A stretch of DNA of 49,465 nt from Clostridia bacterium. Lineage in GTDB: Bacteria > Bacillota > Clostridia > UMGS1883 > UMGS1540. Below, in pieces: positions 25,851 to 33,215 of this stretch; positions within the stretch are counted from its first letter, which is position 1, and the number at the start of each line of letters is the position of its first letter. Below the pieces are notes generated by a model. The model was given only the letters and a program-made list of their open reading frames with translations. It made no database searches and was not told the origin of the DNA. Where the stretch lies: contig JAFSCR010000007.1 of assembly GCA_017436645.1 (NCBI GenBank), positions 1 through 49,465 on the forward strand. Reading direction: 5' to 3'. The position numbers and the translations under genes were made by a program.

Positions 25851-26510
25851 ATGAAAAACAAAAAAATCAGTACATGGATTGCCATTCTTTGCGTTTTTTG
25901 TGCCATATTATCTTCAGGCATATATAGCGCTGTAAAAGATGGCAAAAATAAAGAGAAGGATGTAAGCGTCGTTTCGGAAATAGAGCCTTACGAAACACCG
26001 GCTATATTAAAAGTACCCGAGCCGCTTGCCGTTCCAAGTCCTGCAAAATCCCCCACCAAAACAAAGATTGAAACGCCGGAAGAAACAAAAGAAGCAACGC
26101 CCGTTTCCACTTCCAAAGTTTTCTCCCTTCCCACCTCCGGCACAGAATCTATGCCGTTTTCTGATGAAAAGCTCGTATATTTCCCACAGCTTTCCGAATG
26201 GCGTTGTCATTTAGGCATTGACTTTGTACCGAATGACAGTGATGTAGTCCTTGCAGTGGCAGACGGAAAAATTGAAAAAATTTATGAGGACCACCTGTTC
26301 GGCACAACCGTTTGCATCGACCACGGCGATGGACTCAAAAGCTTTTATGCCTCCCTTTCTGAAGTGACAGCGACGGAGGGTCAGGAAATTAAGCAAGGCG
26401 CTGAAATCGGAAAAATGGGCCAGACGGCGCAAATCGAAGAAGGCATTCACCTTCACTTTTTCATGGAGAAGGACGGCAAAGCGATTAATCCTTTCGGTAA
26501 TAAACAGTAA
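25851..26510 (+). CDS. spoIIQ: SpoIIQ-like M23 (LytM) membrane endopeptidase
   Basis: The 219-residue protein has an N-terminal membrane anchor (about 8-27), a Pro/Thr/Lys-rich linker (about 45-95) and a LytM domain (about 100-215). SpoIIQ sits in the forespore outer membrane and binds SpoIIIAH across the gap. All four zinc ligands of M23 enzymes are present: His120 and Asp124 (CHLGID), and His200 and His202 (HLHF). B. subtilis SpoIIQ has lost the first histidine, while clostridial SpoIIQ keeps the set, so this one could be an active endopeptidase. A sigma-F-type promoter supports the name. A strong terminator follows. Confidence 0.85.
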   Translation: MKNKKISTWIAILCVFCAILSSGIYSAVKDGKNKEKDVSVVSEIEPYETPAILKVPEPLAVPSPAKSPTKTKIETPEETKEATPVSTSKVFSLPTSGTESMPFSDEKLVYFPQLSEWRCHLGIDFVPNDSDVVLAVADGKIEKIYEDHLFGTTVCIDHGDGLKSFYASLSEVTATEGQEIKQGAEIGKMGQTAQIEEGIHLHFFMEKDGKAINPFGNKQ

Positions 26511-26513
26511 ATA

Positions 26514-26542
26514 AAAAAGGGATGTACTGTGCATCCCTTTTT
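26514..26542 (+). terminator. Intrinsic terminator after the spoIIQ-like gene
   Basis: An 11-bp stem (26514-26524 with 26532-26542) has a seven-base loop and ends in TTTTT. Confidence 0.92.
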
Positions 26543-26556
26543 CTGTAAAATTTTTC

Positions 26557-26585
26557 TTGCAATTTTTCGAAAACTATCGTATAAT
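26557..26585 (+). promoter_or_regulatory. Sigma-A promoter of ireB
   Basis: TTGCAA (26557-26562), 17 bases, TATAAT (26580-26585), 33 bases ahead of the ATG at 26619. Confidence 0.82.
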
Positions 26586-26618
26586 AACCATATAGAAACT
26601 AAAAAGGCGGTGGCATAC

Positions 26619-26873
26619 ATGAACGCAAATGAAAACACCATGAAATTCAATATTGATACGGATCCGGAACAAAAAGTCAGAAACATTTTGACCACGGTAC
26701 AGGAAGCCCTCAAAGAAAAAGGCTATAACCCTTTAAGCCAGATGGTCGGCTATCTGATTTCCGGGGATCCCACCTATATCACAAGCTACAACGGTGCCAG
26801 AAGCCTTATAAACCACGTGGAGCGTGATGAAATTATTGAAATTCTGCTCCGCAATTACTTAGAACGAAAATAA
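26619..26873 (+). CDS. ireB: IreB-family regulatory phosphoprotein (UPF0297)
   Basis: The 84-residue protein matches the UPF0297/IreB family: the segment [28 protein letters not shown] (residues about 36-63, core [20 protein letters not shown]) is nearly invariant. In Enterococcus IreB is phosphorylated by the PASTA kinase IreK and opposed by the PP2C phosphatase IreP in cell-envelope stress. No PASTA kinase is in the window, though a PP2C-like membrane protein is at 12250. The start at 26619 gives the usual length. Its 3' end overlaps the nth 3' end by 19 bases. Confidence 0.93.
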   Translation: MNANENTMKFNIDTDPEQKVRNILTTVQEALKEKGYNPLSQMVGYLISGDPTYITSYNGARSLINHVERDEIIEILLRNYLERK

Positions 26874-27487
26874 TCACAGTATTCCTTTATGGGACAAGTG
26901 CTGCAGTTTGGAGACTGTGCACGGCACACGGCCCGTCCGTGCAGCACAAGCTGATGGCAAAACCGTGTCTGATAGTCTTTCGGTACAATTTTCAGTAAGT
27001 CAAACTCCACCTTGGTGGGGTTTTGATTTTTTGTAAGGCCAATTCTCCTTGCAATTCTGCCTGCATGGGTATCCACCACAATGCCGGGTTTTCCGAAAAT
27101 ATCACCAAGAACAAGGTTTGCCGTCTTACGCCCCACGCCGGGAAGGCGCAGAAGTTCTTCCATTGTATCGGGGACTTTTCCGCCAAACTCGGCGCATAGC
27201 ACCGCACCGCACGCCTTTAAATTCCTTGCCTTATTATGATAAAACCCTGTGGAACGAATCAGTTCCTCAAGCTCGCCGATATCGGCACCGGCAAATGCGG
27301 CAGGATCGGGAAATCTTTTAAAAAGCGCCGGCGTTACAAGGTTAACTCTTGCATCCGTACACTGTGCCGCCAGCTGTGTGGCTACGAGAAGATGAAAGGC
27401 ATCTTTATAATCGAGTGTGCAGTCCGCATCTTGGTAAACAGAATCGAATACTTCTCTTATTTTTTTAACTTTTGTTTTCTTATCCAT
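26855..27487 (-). CDS. nth: Endonuclease III (DNA glycosylase/AP lyase)
   Basis: Nth removes oxidised pyrimidines in base excision repair. The 210-residue protein has the helix-hairpin-helix [13 protein letters not shown] with the catalytic lysine, the catalytic aspartate in VDTHAGRI, and a C-terminal [4Fe-4S] loop C-x6-C-x2-C-x5-C ([17 protein letters not shown]). Start chosen at ATG 27487; a further in-frame ATG 45 bases upstream gives only an unconserved tail, and neither has a strong ribosome site. The gene is convergent with ireB. Confidence 0.96.
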   Translation of the reverse strand: MDKKTKVKKIREVFDSVYQDADCTLDYKDAFHLLVATQLAAQCTDARVNLVTPALFKRFPDPAAFAGADIGELEELIRSTGFYHNKARNLKACGAVLCAEFGGKVPDTMEELLRLPGVGRKTANLVLGDIFGKPGIVVDTHAGRIARRIGLTKNQNPTKVEFDLLKIVPKDYQTRFCHQLVLHGRAVCRAQSPNCSTCPIKEYCDYFRSK

Positions 27488-27526
27488 ATTTTTAACTCTT
27501 TTCTTTATTATTTTACCATAAAAGTC

Positions 27527-27555
27527 TTGCAAAAGTAAAGATTTTAATATATAAT
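27527..27555 (+). promoter_or_regulatory. Sigma-A promoter of glyA
   Basis: TTGCAA (27527-27532), 17 bases, TATAAT (27550-27555), 34 bases before the ATG. No glycine riboswitch or other leader fits into this short space. Confidence 0.82.
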
Positions 27556-27588
27556 TAAAACATTAGAATTTTTGGAGGTTACAAATCT

Positions 27589-28833
27589 ATGTACAGCACA
27601 GAAGAAATTCGTAAAATTGACCCCCAGGTTGCGGATGCCATTGAAGCAGAAGTCAACCGTCAGCGCAATAAAATTGAGCTGATTGCTTCCGAAAACTTTG
27701 TATCAAACGCTGTTATCGAAGCAATGGGTACTCCCCTTACCAATAAATATGCAGAAGGCTATCCCGGCAAGCGCTATTATGGCGGTTGTGAATGTGTGGA
27801 TATTGTTGAAAATCTTGCCAGAGAAAGAGCCTGCAAGCTTTTCGGTGCAGACCATGCAAATGTACAGCCCCACTCCGGTGCACAGGCAAACCTTGCCGTT
27901 TTCTTTGCTTTCCTCGAACCCGGTGACACGGTTCTCAGCATGAACCTTGCCCACGGCGGGCACCTGAGCCACGGCTCTCCCGTTAATATTTCCGGTAAAT
28001 ATTATAACATCGTTCCCTACGGTGTTTCCGAAGATACAAATACAATTGATTATGACGAAATCCGTCGCCTTGCCATTGAAAATAAGCCGAAGCTTATTTT
28101 AGCCGGTGCAAGCGCATACCCCCGCACCATTGACTTTGCAAAGTTCGGCGAAATTGCGAAGGAAGTCGGCGCATATCTCATGGTGGATATGGCACACATT
28201 GCAGGTCTTGTTGCAGCAGGGCTTCATCCGAATCCCGTTCCCTATGCTGACTTTGTAACCACCACCACACACAAAACTCTTCGTGGTCCCCGTGGCGGTC
28301 TCATCCTTTGCAAGGAAGAATATGCAAAGCAGATTGACAAGGCTGTATTCCCCGGCATTCAGGGCGGCCCCTTAATGCACGTTATTGCTGCAAAGGCTGT
28401 TTGCCTTGGCGAAGCACTTACCGATGAATTTAAAGCTTATCAGACACAGATTGTAAAGAACGCTGCCGTAATGGCAGAAACTTTCGTTGAAAACGGCATT
28501 AAGCTCGTTTCCGGCGGTACAGACAATCACCTTATGCTTTTAAACCTTACCGATATGGATATTACCGGTAAAGAGGCAGAACACCGCCTTGACGAAGTAG
28601 GTATTACGGCAAACAAAAACGCTATCCCCTTCGATACAAAGAGCCCGTTTATCACAAGCGGCGTTCGTATCGGTACCCCGGCAGTTACAAGCCGTGGCAT
28701 GAAGGAAGATGATATGCGTGAAATCGCAACGCTTGTTTCCATGACCTTAAAGGACTACGAAAATCGTGCTGACGAAATCCGTGCACGTGTTGCCGCACTT
28801 TGCGAAAAGTACCCTCTCTACCCTGTAAAATAA
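27589..28833 (+). CDS. glyA: Serine hydroxymethyltransferase
   Basis: GlyA interconverts serine and glycine and feeds one-carbon units to tetrahydrofolate, which the purine operon of this window also uses. The 414-residue PLP enzyme begins with the conserved [19 protein letters not shown] stretch and has [13 protein letters not shown], the PLP-lysine motif [15 protein letters not shown] and the C-terminal [19 protein letters not shown] precedes the ATG. It is a single-gene unit between a consensus promoter and a shared terminator. Confidence 0.99.
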   Translation: MYSTEEIRKIDPQVADAIEAEVNRQRNKIELIASENFVSNAVIEAMGTPLTNKYAEGYPGKRYYGGCECVDIVENLARERACKLFGADHANVQPHSGAQANLAVFFAFLEPGDTVLSMNLAHGGHLSHGSPVNISGKYYNIVPYGVSEDTNTIDYDEIRRLAIENKPKLILAGASAYPRTIDFAKFGEIAKEVGAYLMVDMAHIAGLVAAGLHPNPVPYADFVTTTTHKTLRGPRGGLILCKEEYAKQIDKAVFPGIQGGPLMHVIAAKAVCLGEALTDEFKAYQTQIVKNAAVMAETFVENGIKLVSGGTDNHLMLLNLTDMDITGKEAEHRLDEVGITANKNAIPFDTKSPFITSGVRIGTPAVTSRGMKEDDMREIATLVSMTLKDYENRADEIRARVAALCEKYPLYPVK

Positions 28834-28843
28834 TGTTAAATAA

Positions 28844-28877
28844 AAAAAGGTGTGCAAGATATCTTGCACACCTTTTT
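28844..28877. terminator. Shared terminator of glyA and the MBL-fold gene
   Basis: A 34-base perfect palindrome (17 + 17) is flanked by A-rich and T-rich runs. It ends glyA on the plus strand; on the minus strand the MBL gene stop codon (28878-28876) lies in its outer stem. Confidence 0.9.
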
Positions 28878-30441
28878 ATTTTACCGACAATGATGTAATG
28901 TGAATCACGGCTTCCGAAAGAAGGAATGCAATTCCGTGTCTTTCATCGGGCGTATACGGTGCTGTAAATGCTTCTAATCCATTTTTTAATACGGCCAGCG
29001 TTTTACTTTCTGCATCCATTTGTAGGATGTATGAAAAGGGGCCTTTTTCTACAGAAAGCGGCACCGTCGCCGATTCGTCTATCTCTTTGGGATTTTTATA
29101 ATTATAGATAAAACCAAATTTTGATGCTTTTTCAATTTCTCCTTCGATATGAACCGATAGCCTTTTTAATCCTGCAATTTGCGGCGGTTTTAGAATTTCA
29201 ACGATGGACGGTGCATCATCGGGTGTTGTAATCCTGATGCCGTTTTCCGTAAATTCTCCTTTTGGTGCACGGAAAACCGAATATCCTTTATGAATACAGT
29301 TCCAGCCGAGCTTCATCATACTTTTCTTAGAAAAATCTGCCACATAAGGTAACGGATTTTCGTAATGTTTCGAAACGTGGGAGGAAGACAGATTCAGCGT
29401 CACATCCCCAAGAGAACTGAAATAAACGGTTTCAATTTCGCCGGAATTTACAAGATAGTCATTTTGCGGAAGCTGTGACATGTTAAAATAATGATAGTCA
29501 GGAATGGGCCAGAGAAGTGTTTTCGGACGAATTACCCGATAAAGGTCATCCGATGCACCCCAAAAGCCGTGATGCGCCACCTGCAGAATGTCTGCCCGAA
29601 GCGTTTTTTCTCTGCATTCTTCTAAAATAATTTCCGCCGAAGGCGTCATAACATCGCTGAGATAAAGTATGGTTTTATCTTTATATGTATGACGAATAAC
29701 GAGAGAAGTGTCGTTTACATTTCCGAGTTTCTTCGGCAGAATATCATCGGGGGAAAAGAGAATTTCAAAAACATTTTCACCATACGTAAACGTGTACCCT
29801 GTTCTCCCTGTTATAACCGAAAAACCTTCGTGCTTTTCAGCAATTTCGTCAAACCTTGTGGTGTTACCACGATGCTGTGCATAGTCTTTATCCGGCCAGT
29901 TATAGATGAGGGTATCAAGAAGAAAATCACCTCGGTGTGTTTCCATCAGAACTTCAAAAAGACCGAAATGGTCACGATGGGGATGAGTAATAAACCACGC
30001 CCGGATAAGAGGCACACCGTCCCCCATTTTCTGTGCATTTAAAATTTCAAGAAAATGCTCAGGCTCATCGAAAGTGCCTACGCCACCGTCAATAATAACG
30101 AAAGAACCGTCCGCAAGGCGAATGATATAACACATCCCGTTATCGCAGGAAAAGAAAATCGTTTTCATCTGCGTCAGAAGTGTGTCACATTTTTCTTCAA
30201 CAGGGGTGGCGGAAGGCGGTACGTTTACGCCTTTTTCGCTTATAATCCGAAGGGTGCTTTTCTTTCCCTTCAGGGAAATGTTTACTGTTTCTTCCCCATT
30301 TGTAAGCACTTTAAAACATCCGTTTTCAAACGCCACAGAAAAGCCTTTTTCCTTATATTCTGTAACCTTGGCATCAAATTCATGAGAAGATGCGTTTTCT
30401 TTTTTAGAAAGAATGAAATTTTCAAGATTATATGTTTCCAT
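28876..30441 (-). CDS. Metallo-beta-lactamase-fold hydrolase of unknown substrate
   Basis: The 521-residue protein has an MBL domain (about 90-345) with the metal motif THPHRDH (His153, His155, Asp157, His158), a strand with LYLSDV providing the later Asp, and VAHHGF with the distal histidine. This pattern is like the soluble ComEC/Rec2-type MBL group. The N-terminal 85 residues and the C-terminal 170 residues do not match anything I recognise; the C-terminal part looks like beta-sandwich strands. No signal peptide, so the enzyme is probably cytoplasmic. It starts 47 bases after the Ca2+ ATPase gene on the same strand and may be co-transcribed. Confidence 0.8.
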   Translation of the reverse strand: METYNLENFILSKKENASSHEFDAKVTEYKEKGFSVAFENGCFKVLTNGEETVNISLKGKKSTLRIISEKGVNVPPSATPVEEKCDTLLTQMKTIFFSCDNGMCYIIRLADGSFVIIDGGVGTFDEPEHFLEILNAQKMGDGVPLIRAWFITHPHRDHFGLFEVLMETHRGDFLLDTLIYNWPDKDYAQHRGNTTRFDEIAEKHEGFSVITGRTGYTFTYGENVFEILFSPDDILPKKLGNVNDTSLVIRHTYKDKTILYLSDVMTPSAEIILEECREKTLRADILQVAHHGFWGASDDLYRVIRPKTLLWPIPDYHYFNMSQLPQNDYLVNSGEIETVYFSSLGDVTLNLSSSHVSKHYENPLPYVADFSKKSMMKLGWNCIHKGYSVFRAPKGEFTENGIRITTPDDAPSIVEILKPPQIAGLKRLSVHIEGEIEKASKFGFIYNYKNPKEIDESATVPLSVEKGPFSYILQMDAESKTLAVLKNGLEAFTAPYTPDERHGIAFLLSEAVIHITSLSVK

Positions 30442-30462
30442 CGTTTCACCAAAGATTTAGAG

Positions 30463-30484
30463 AAGGACGGCAAAAGTCGTCCTT
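30463..30484 (-). terminator. Weak hairpin after the Ca2+ ATPase gene
   Basis: AAGGACG (30463-30469) pairs with CGTCCTT (30478-30484) over an eight-base loop. No real T-run follows on the minus strand, so read-through into the MBL gene is likely. Confidence 0.4.
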
Positions 30485-30488
30485 TCTG

Positions 30489-33092
30489 TTATTTCTTTCT
30501 AAAGAGTTTACTCAGTTCCATAACCACAAGGGGAACGAAAATGAGGCCGAGGGCGAGGAGATACAAATCGACAGGCAGAAGTGCAAGACCGAAAAGGATG
30601 CGGAGGGGTGTAAAGAGGACCAGTGCCACTAAAGCTGTGGAAATGAGCGCCGCACCCGAAAGCTTGCGATTTGTAAAGGGACCGATTTTAAAGAGGGAAT
30701 GTTCGGAGCGCATATTAAATGCCTGCACCACCTGCGAAAGCGCAAGAATCATAAATGCCATGGTCTGCCCTGCCTCAAGACCGAGACGCTTTTCGCCCAC
30801 ATAGAAACCGATAAGAGTTAAAAGGGCAAACATGGCGCCCTGCAGAACCACACGAACACCAAGGCCACCTGCAAAGATGCCTTCGTTCTTCGGCTTCGGT
30901 TTTTTATCCATAACATCCGCTTCCACAGCCTCCATACCGAGGGCAATGGCCGGAAGGGAGTCCGTTACAAGGTTAATCCAGAGAAGCTGCATGGAAAGAA
31001 GGGGCGTTTTGTGCCAGAGAAGCATTGCCGCGAAAACGGTAATGACCTCGCCGATGTTGGTGCCGAGAAGGAAGCCAACAACCTTTTTAATGTTTGCATA
31101 AATGCCACGGCCTTCTCTTACGGCATCCACGATGGTAGCAAAGTTATCATCCGTCAGCGTCATATCGGCAGCACCTTTTGCAACGTCCGTTCCCGTAATA
31201 CCCATGGCGCAGCCGATATCGGCGGCTTTGAGGGCCGGCGCATCGTTGACGCCGTCACCTGTCATGGAAACAACTTTATCTTTTCTCTGCCATGCTTTTA
31301 CGATGCGGATTTTATTTTCGGGAGACACACGGGCATAAACGGAAATGGATTCGAGCACTTTATCAAGTTCCGTATCGGTCATATTGTCAAGCTCAGCGCC
31401 TGTAATCGCCTTATCCCCTTCTGCCAAAATGCCAAGCTCACGGGCAATTGCAGAGGCGGTGACAACATGGTCGCCCGTAATCATAATGGGCTTTATGCCG
31501 GCCCTGCGGCAAACCGCAACGGCCGCTTTCGCTTCCGGTCTTGGCGGGTCAATCATACCCACAAGGCCCATGAAGGTAAGACCTGTTTCAACAGTTTCGG
31601 ATGTAAGATTTTCAGGAACGGCATCAATTTCTTTATAGCCTATAGCGAGGACACGAAGGGCATCTCCGCTTAAAGTATTTGTCCATTCTCTGGCACGGTC
31701 TATATCGCCTTTTACGCACCGAGTGGCCATAACGTCAAATGCGCCTTTAACGATGACAACGAGATGGCCGTCAATTTCGTTAATGGTACTCATAAGCTTT
31801 CTGTCCGAATCAAAGGGAATGGAGGCAAGACGGGGGTATGCATCATTCAGCTTATCCTTCGGCATTCCCTTTTTGTGGGCGGCATAAACGATTGCCGTTT
31901 CCGTGGGATCGCCAAGGTGCTGTACGTTATCGCCTTCAATTACAACGGAACCGTCACAGCAAAGGGTGCCGAACCAAAGAAGTTTTTCCACTGCCTCGCT
32001 ATTTTCCGTGCCGATTTCTTCCGGACTTTCGGCACCGTCGACATAGGCTTTTGTAAGCGTCATTCTGTTTTGAGTTAAGGTGCCCGTTTTATCCGAGCAG
32101 ATAACGGAAGCTGAGCCTAAGGTTTCTACCGCAGGCAGGCGGCGAATGAGTGCATTTTTCTTTACCATTCTTTGCACGCCGATGGATAAAACAATGGTAA
32201 CGATTGCGGGAAGGCCTTCAGGGATTGCAGATACAGCAAGGGACACAGCCGTCATGAAAATTTCCATAGTGGGAATACCGTTGACAACGCCAACCGCAAA
32301 AATGATGGCGCAGGCGGCAAGTGCTACAATGCCGAGGTATTTACCGAGCTGTGCAAGCTTTTTCTGGAGAGGCGTCTGCCCTTCTTCTTCATTATCAAGA
32401 AGGTTTGCAATTTTGCCCATTTCCGTATCCATGCCGGTTGCGGTGACCACGGCAACACCTGTGCCGTATGTTACGCTGCAGCCGGAAAAGACCATATTGG
32501 CACGGTCACCTAATGGTGCATTTTCTTTTATTTCTGCATCTGCATCCTTTTCGGACGGAACCGATTCCCCCGTGAGTGCCGACTCTTCACTTTTAAGGCT
32601 TGCGCTCTTTAAAAGACGGGCATCGGCAGGAATAAAGTCACCGGCCTCAAGAAGAATAATGTCACCGGGAACAAGTGCCGCCGCATCTACGATTTGCTCT
32701 GTGCCGTCACGCAAAACTCTTGCATGGGGTGCAGAAAGGCTCTTTAAAGCATCCAACGCTTTCTCCGCCTTGCTTTCCTGCATAACGCCCAAAACGGCGT
32801 TTAATACGACGATTAACAAAATAAGTAAAGGTTCAAAAAACTCGCCCGGGTTTTTCTCAATAATGGCAATGGCAAAGGAAACTGCCGCCGCTGCCAGCAA
32901 AATTAAAATCATAACGTCCCGAAACTGCTCAAAAAACCGCTGCAGCATCGTTTTCTTTTTCTTTTCACGAAGCTTATTCGGCCCGTGTTTTTCCTGTCTT
33001 TTGGAAACCTCGCCGCCGTCAAGGCCCTTTGCCATATCGGTGCCGAGAGCTTCCAGTACTTGTTCTTTGGAATCGCTGTAAAATGCCAACAA
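30489..33092 (-). CDS. Calcium-transporting P-type ATPase (P2A/P2B type)
   Basis: The 867-residue pump uses ATP to export Ca2+. It has the N-terminal cation ATPase domain, actuator motif LTGESVP, the ion-binding helix with SAIPEGLPAIV, the phosphorylation site CSDKTGTLTQNRM (Asp near residue 332), the hinge MTGDGVNDAPALKAADIG, and a C-terminal six-helix region. PEGLP and NxxTD (LWINLVTDSLPA) are the calcium-site motifs of SERCA-type pumps. The start is a TTG at 33092, because AGGAGGG lies five bases upstream and no ATG does. Transcription probably comes from the extended -10 box at 33128-33120. Confidence 0.95.
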   Translation of the reverse strand: MLAFYSDSKEQVLEALGTDMAKGLDGGEVSKRQEKHGPNKLREKKKKTMLQRFFEQFRDVMILILLAAAAVSFAIAIIEKNPGEFFEPLLILLIVVLNAVLGVMQESKAEKALDALKSLSAPHARVLRDGTEQIVDAAALVPGDIILLEAGDFIPADARLLKSASLKSEESALTGESVPSEKDADAEIKENAPLGDRANMVFSGCSVTYGTGVAVVTATGMDTEMGKIANLLDNEEEGQTPLQKKLAQLGKYLGIVALAACAIIFAVGVVNGIPTMEIFMTAVSLAVSAIPEGLPAIVTIVLSIGVQRMVKKNALIRRLPAVETLGSASVICSDKTGTLTQNRMTLTKAYVDGAESPEEIGTENSEAVEKLLWFGTLCCDGSVVIEGDNVQHLGDPTETAIVYAAHKKGMPKDKLNDAYPRLASIPFDSDRKLMSTINEIDGHLVVIVKGAFDVMATRCVKGDIDRAREWTNTLSGDALRVLAIGYKEIDAVPENLTSETVETGLTFMGLVGMIDPPRPEAKAAVAVCRRAGIKPIMITGDHVVTASAIARELGILAEGDKAITGAELDNMTDTELDKVLESISVYARVSPENKIRIVKAWQRKDKVVSMTGDGVNDAPALKAADIGCAMGITGTDVAKGAADMTLTDDNFATIVDAVREGRGIYANIKKVVGFLLGTNIGEVITVFAAMLLWHKTPLLSMQLLWINLVTDSLPAIALGMEAVEADVMDKKPKPKNEGIFAGGLGVRVVLQGAMFALLTLIGFYVGEKRLGLEAGQTMAFMILALSQVVQAFNMRSEHSLFKIGPFTNRKLSGAALISTALVALVLFTPLRILFGLALLPVDLYLLALGLIFVPLVVMELSKLFRKK

Positions 33093-33119
33093 TAGTCCCT
33101 CCTAATCAATATTATTTCT

Positions 33120-33128
33120 ATTATATCA
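33120..33128 (-). promoter_or_regulatory. Extended -10 promoter of the Ca2+ ATPase gene
   Basis: On the minus strand TGATATAAT (33128-33120), a TGn-extended -10 box 28 bases before the TTG start. The -35 is poor. Confidence 0.6.
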
Positions 33129-33186
33129 CATATTTGGAAAAAAACATCCTTTTTTTCAAAATATTTTAAATTTATTCATAAATTTA

Positions 33187-33195
33187 TGGTATACT
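33187..33195 (+). promoter_or_regulatory. Extended -10 promoter of the GT-C gene
   Basis: TGGTATACT (33187-33195) is a TGn-extended -10 box with no clear -35. It leaves a very short 5' leader before the ATG at 33216, with AGGAGG between. Confidence 0.55.
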
Positions 33196-33215
33196 GTAAA
33201 TAGGAGGACACGTAT

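Noticed and set aside
27533..27588. Glycine riboswitch before glyA
   Set aside because: The promoter -10 box is only 33 bases from the start codon, leaving no room for an aptamer.
32080..33081. Long open frame (333 codons) opposite the Ca2+ ATPase gene
   Set aside because: It is an antisense shadow, low in complexity and rich in Ser and Thr, with no plausible start signal.
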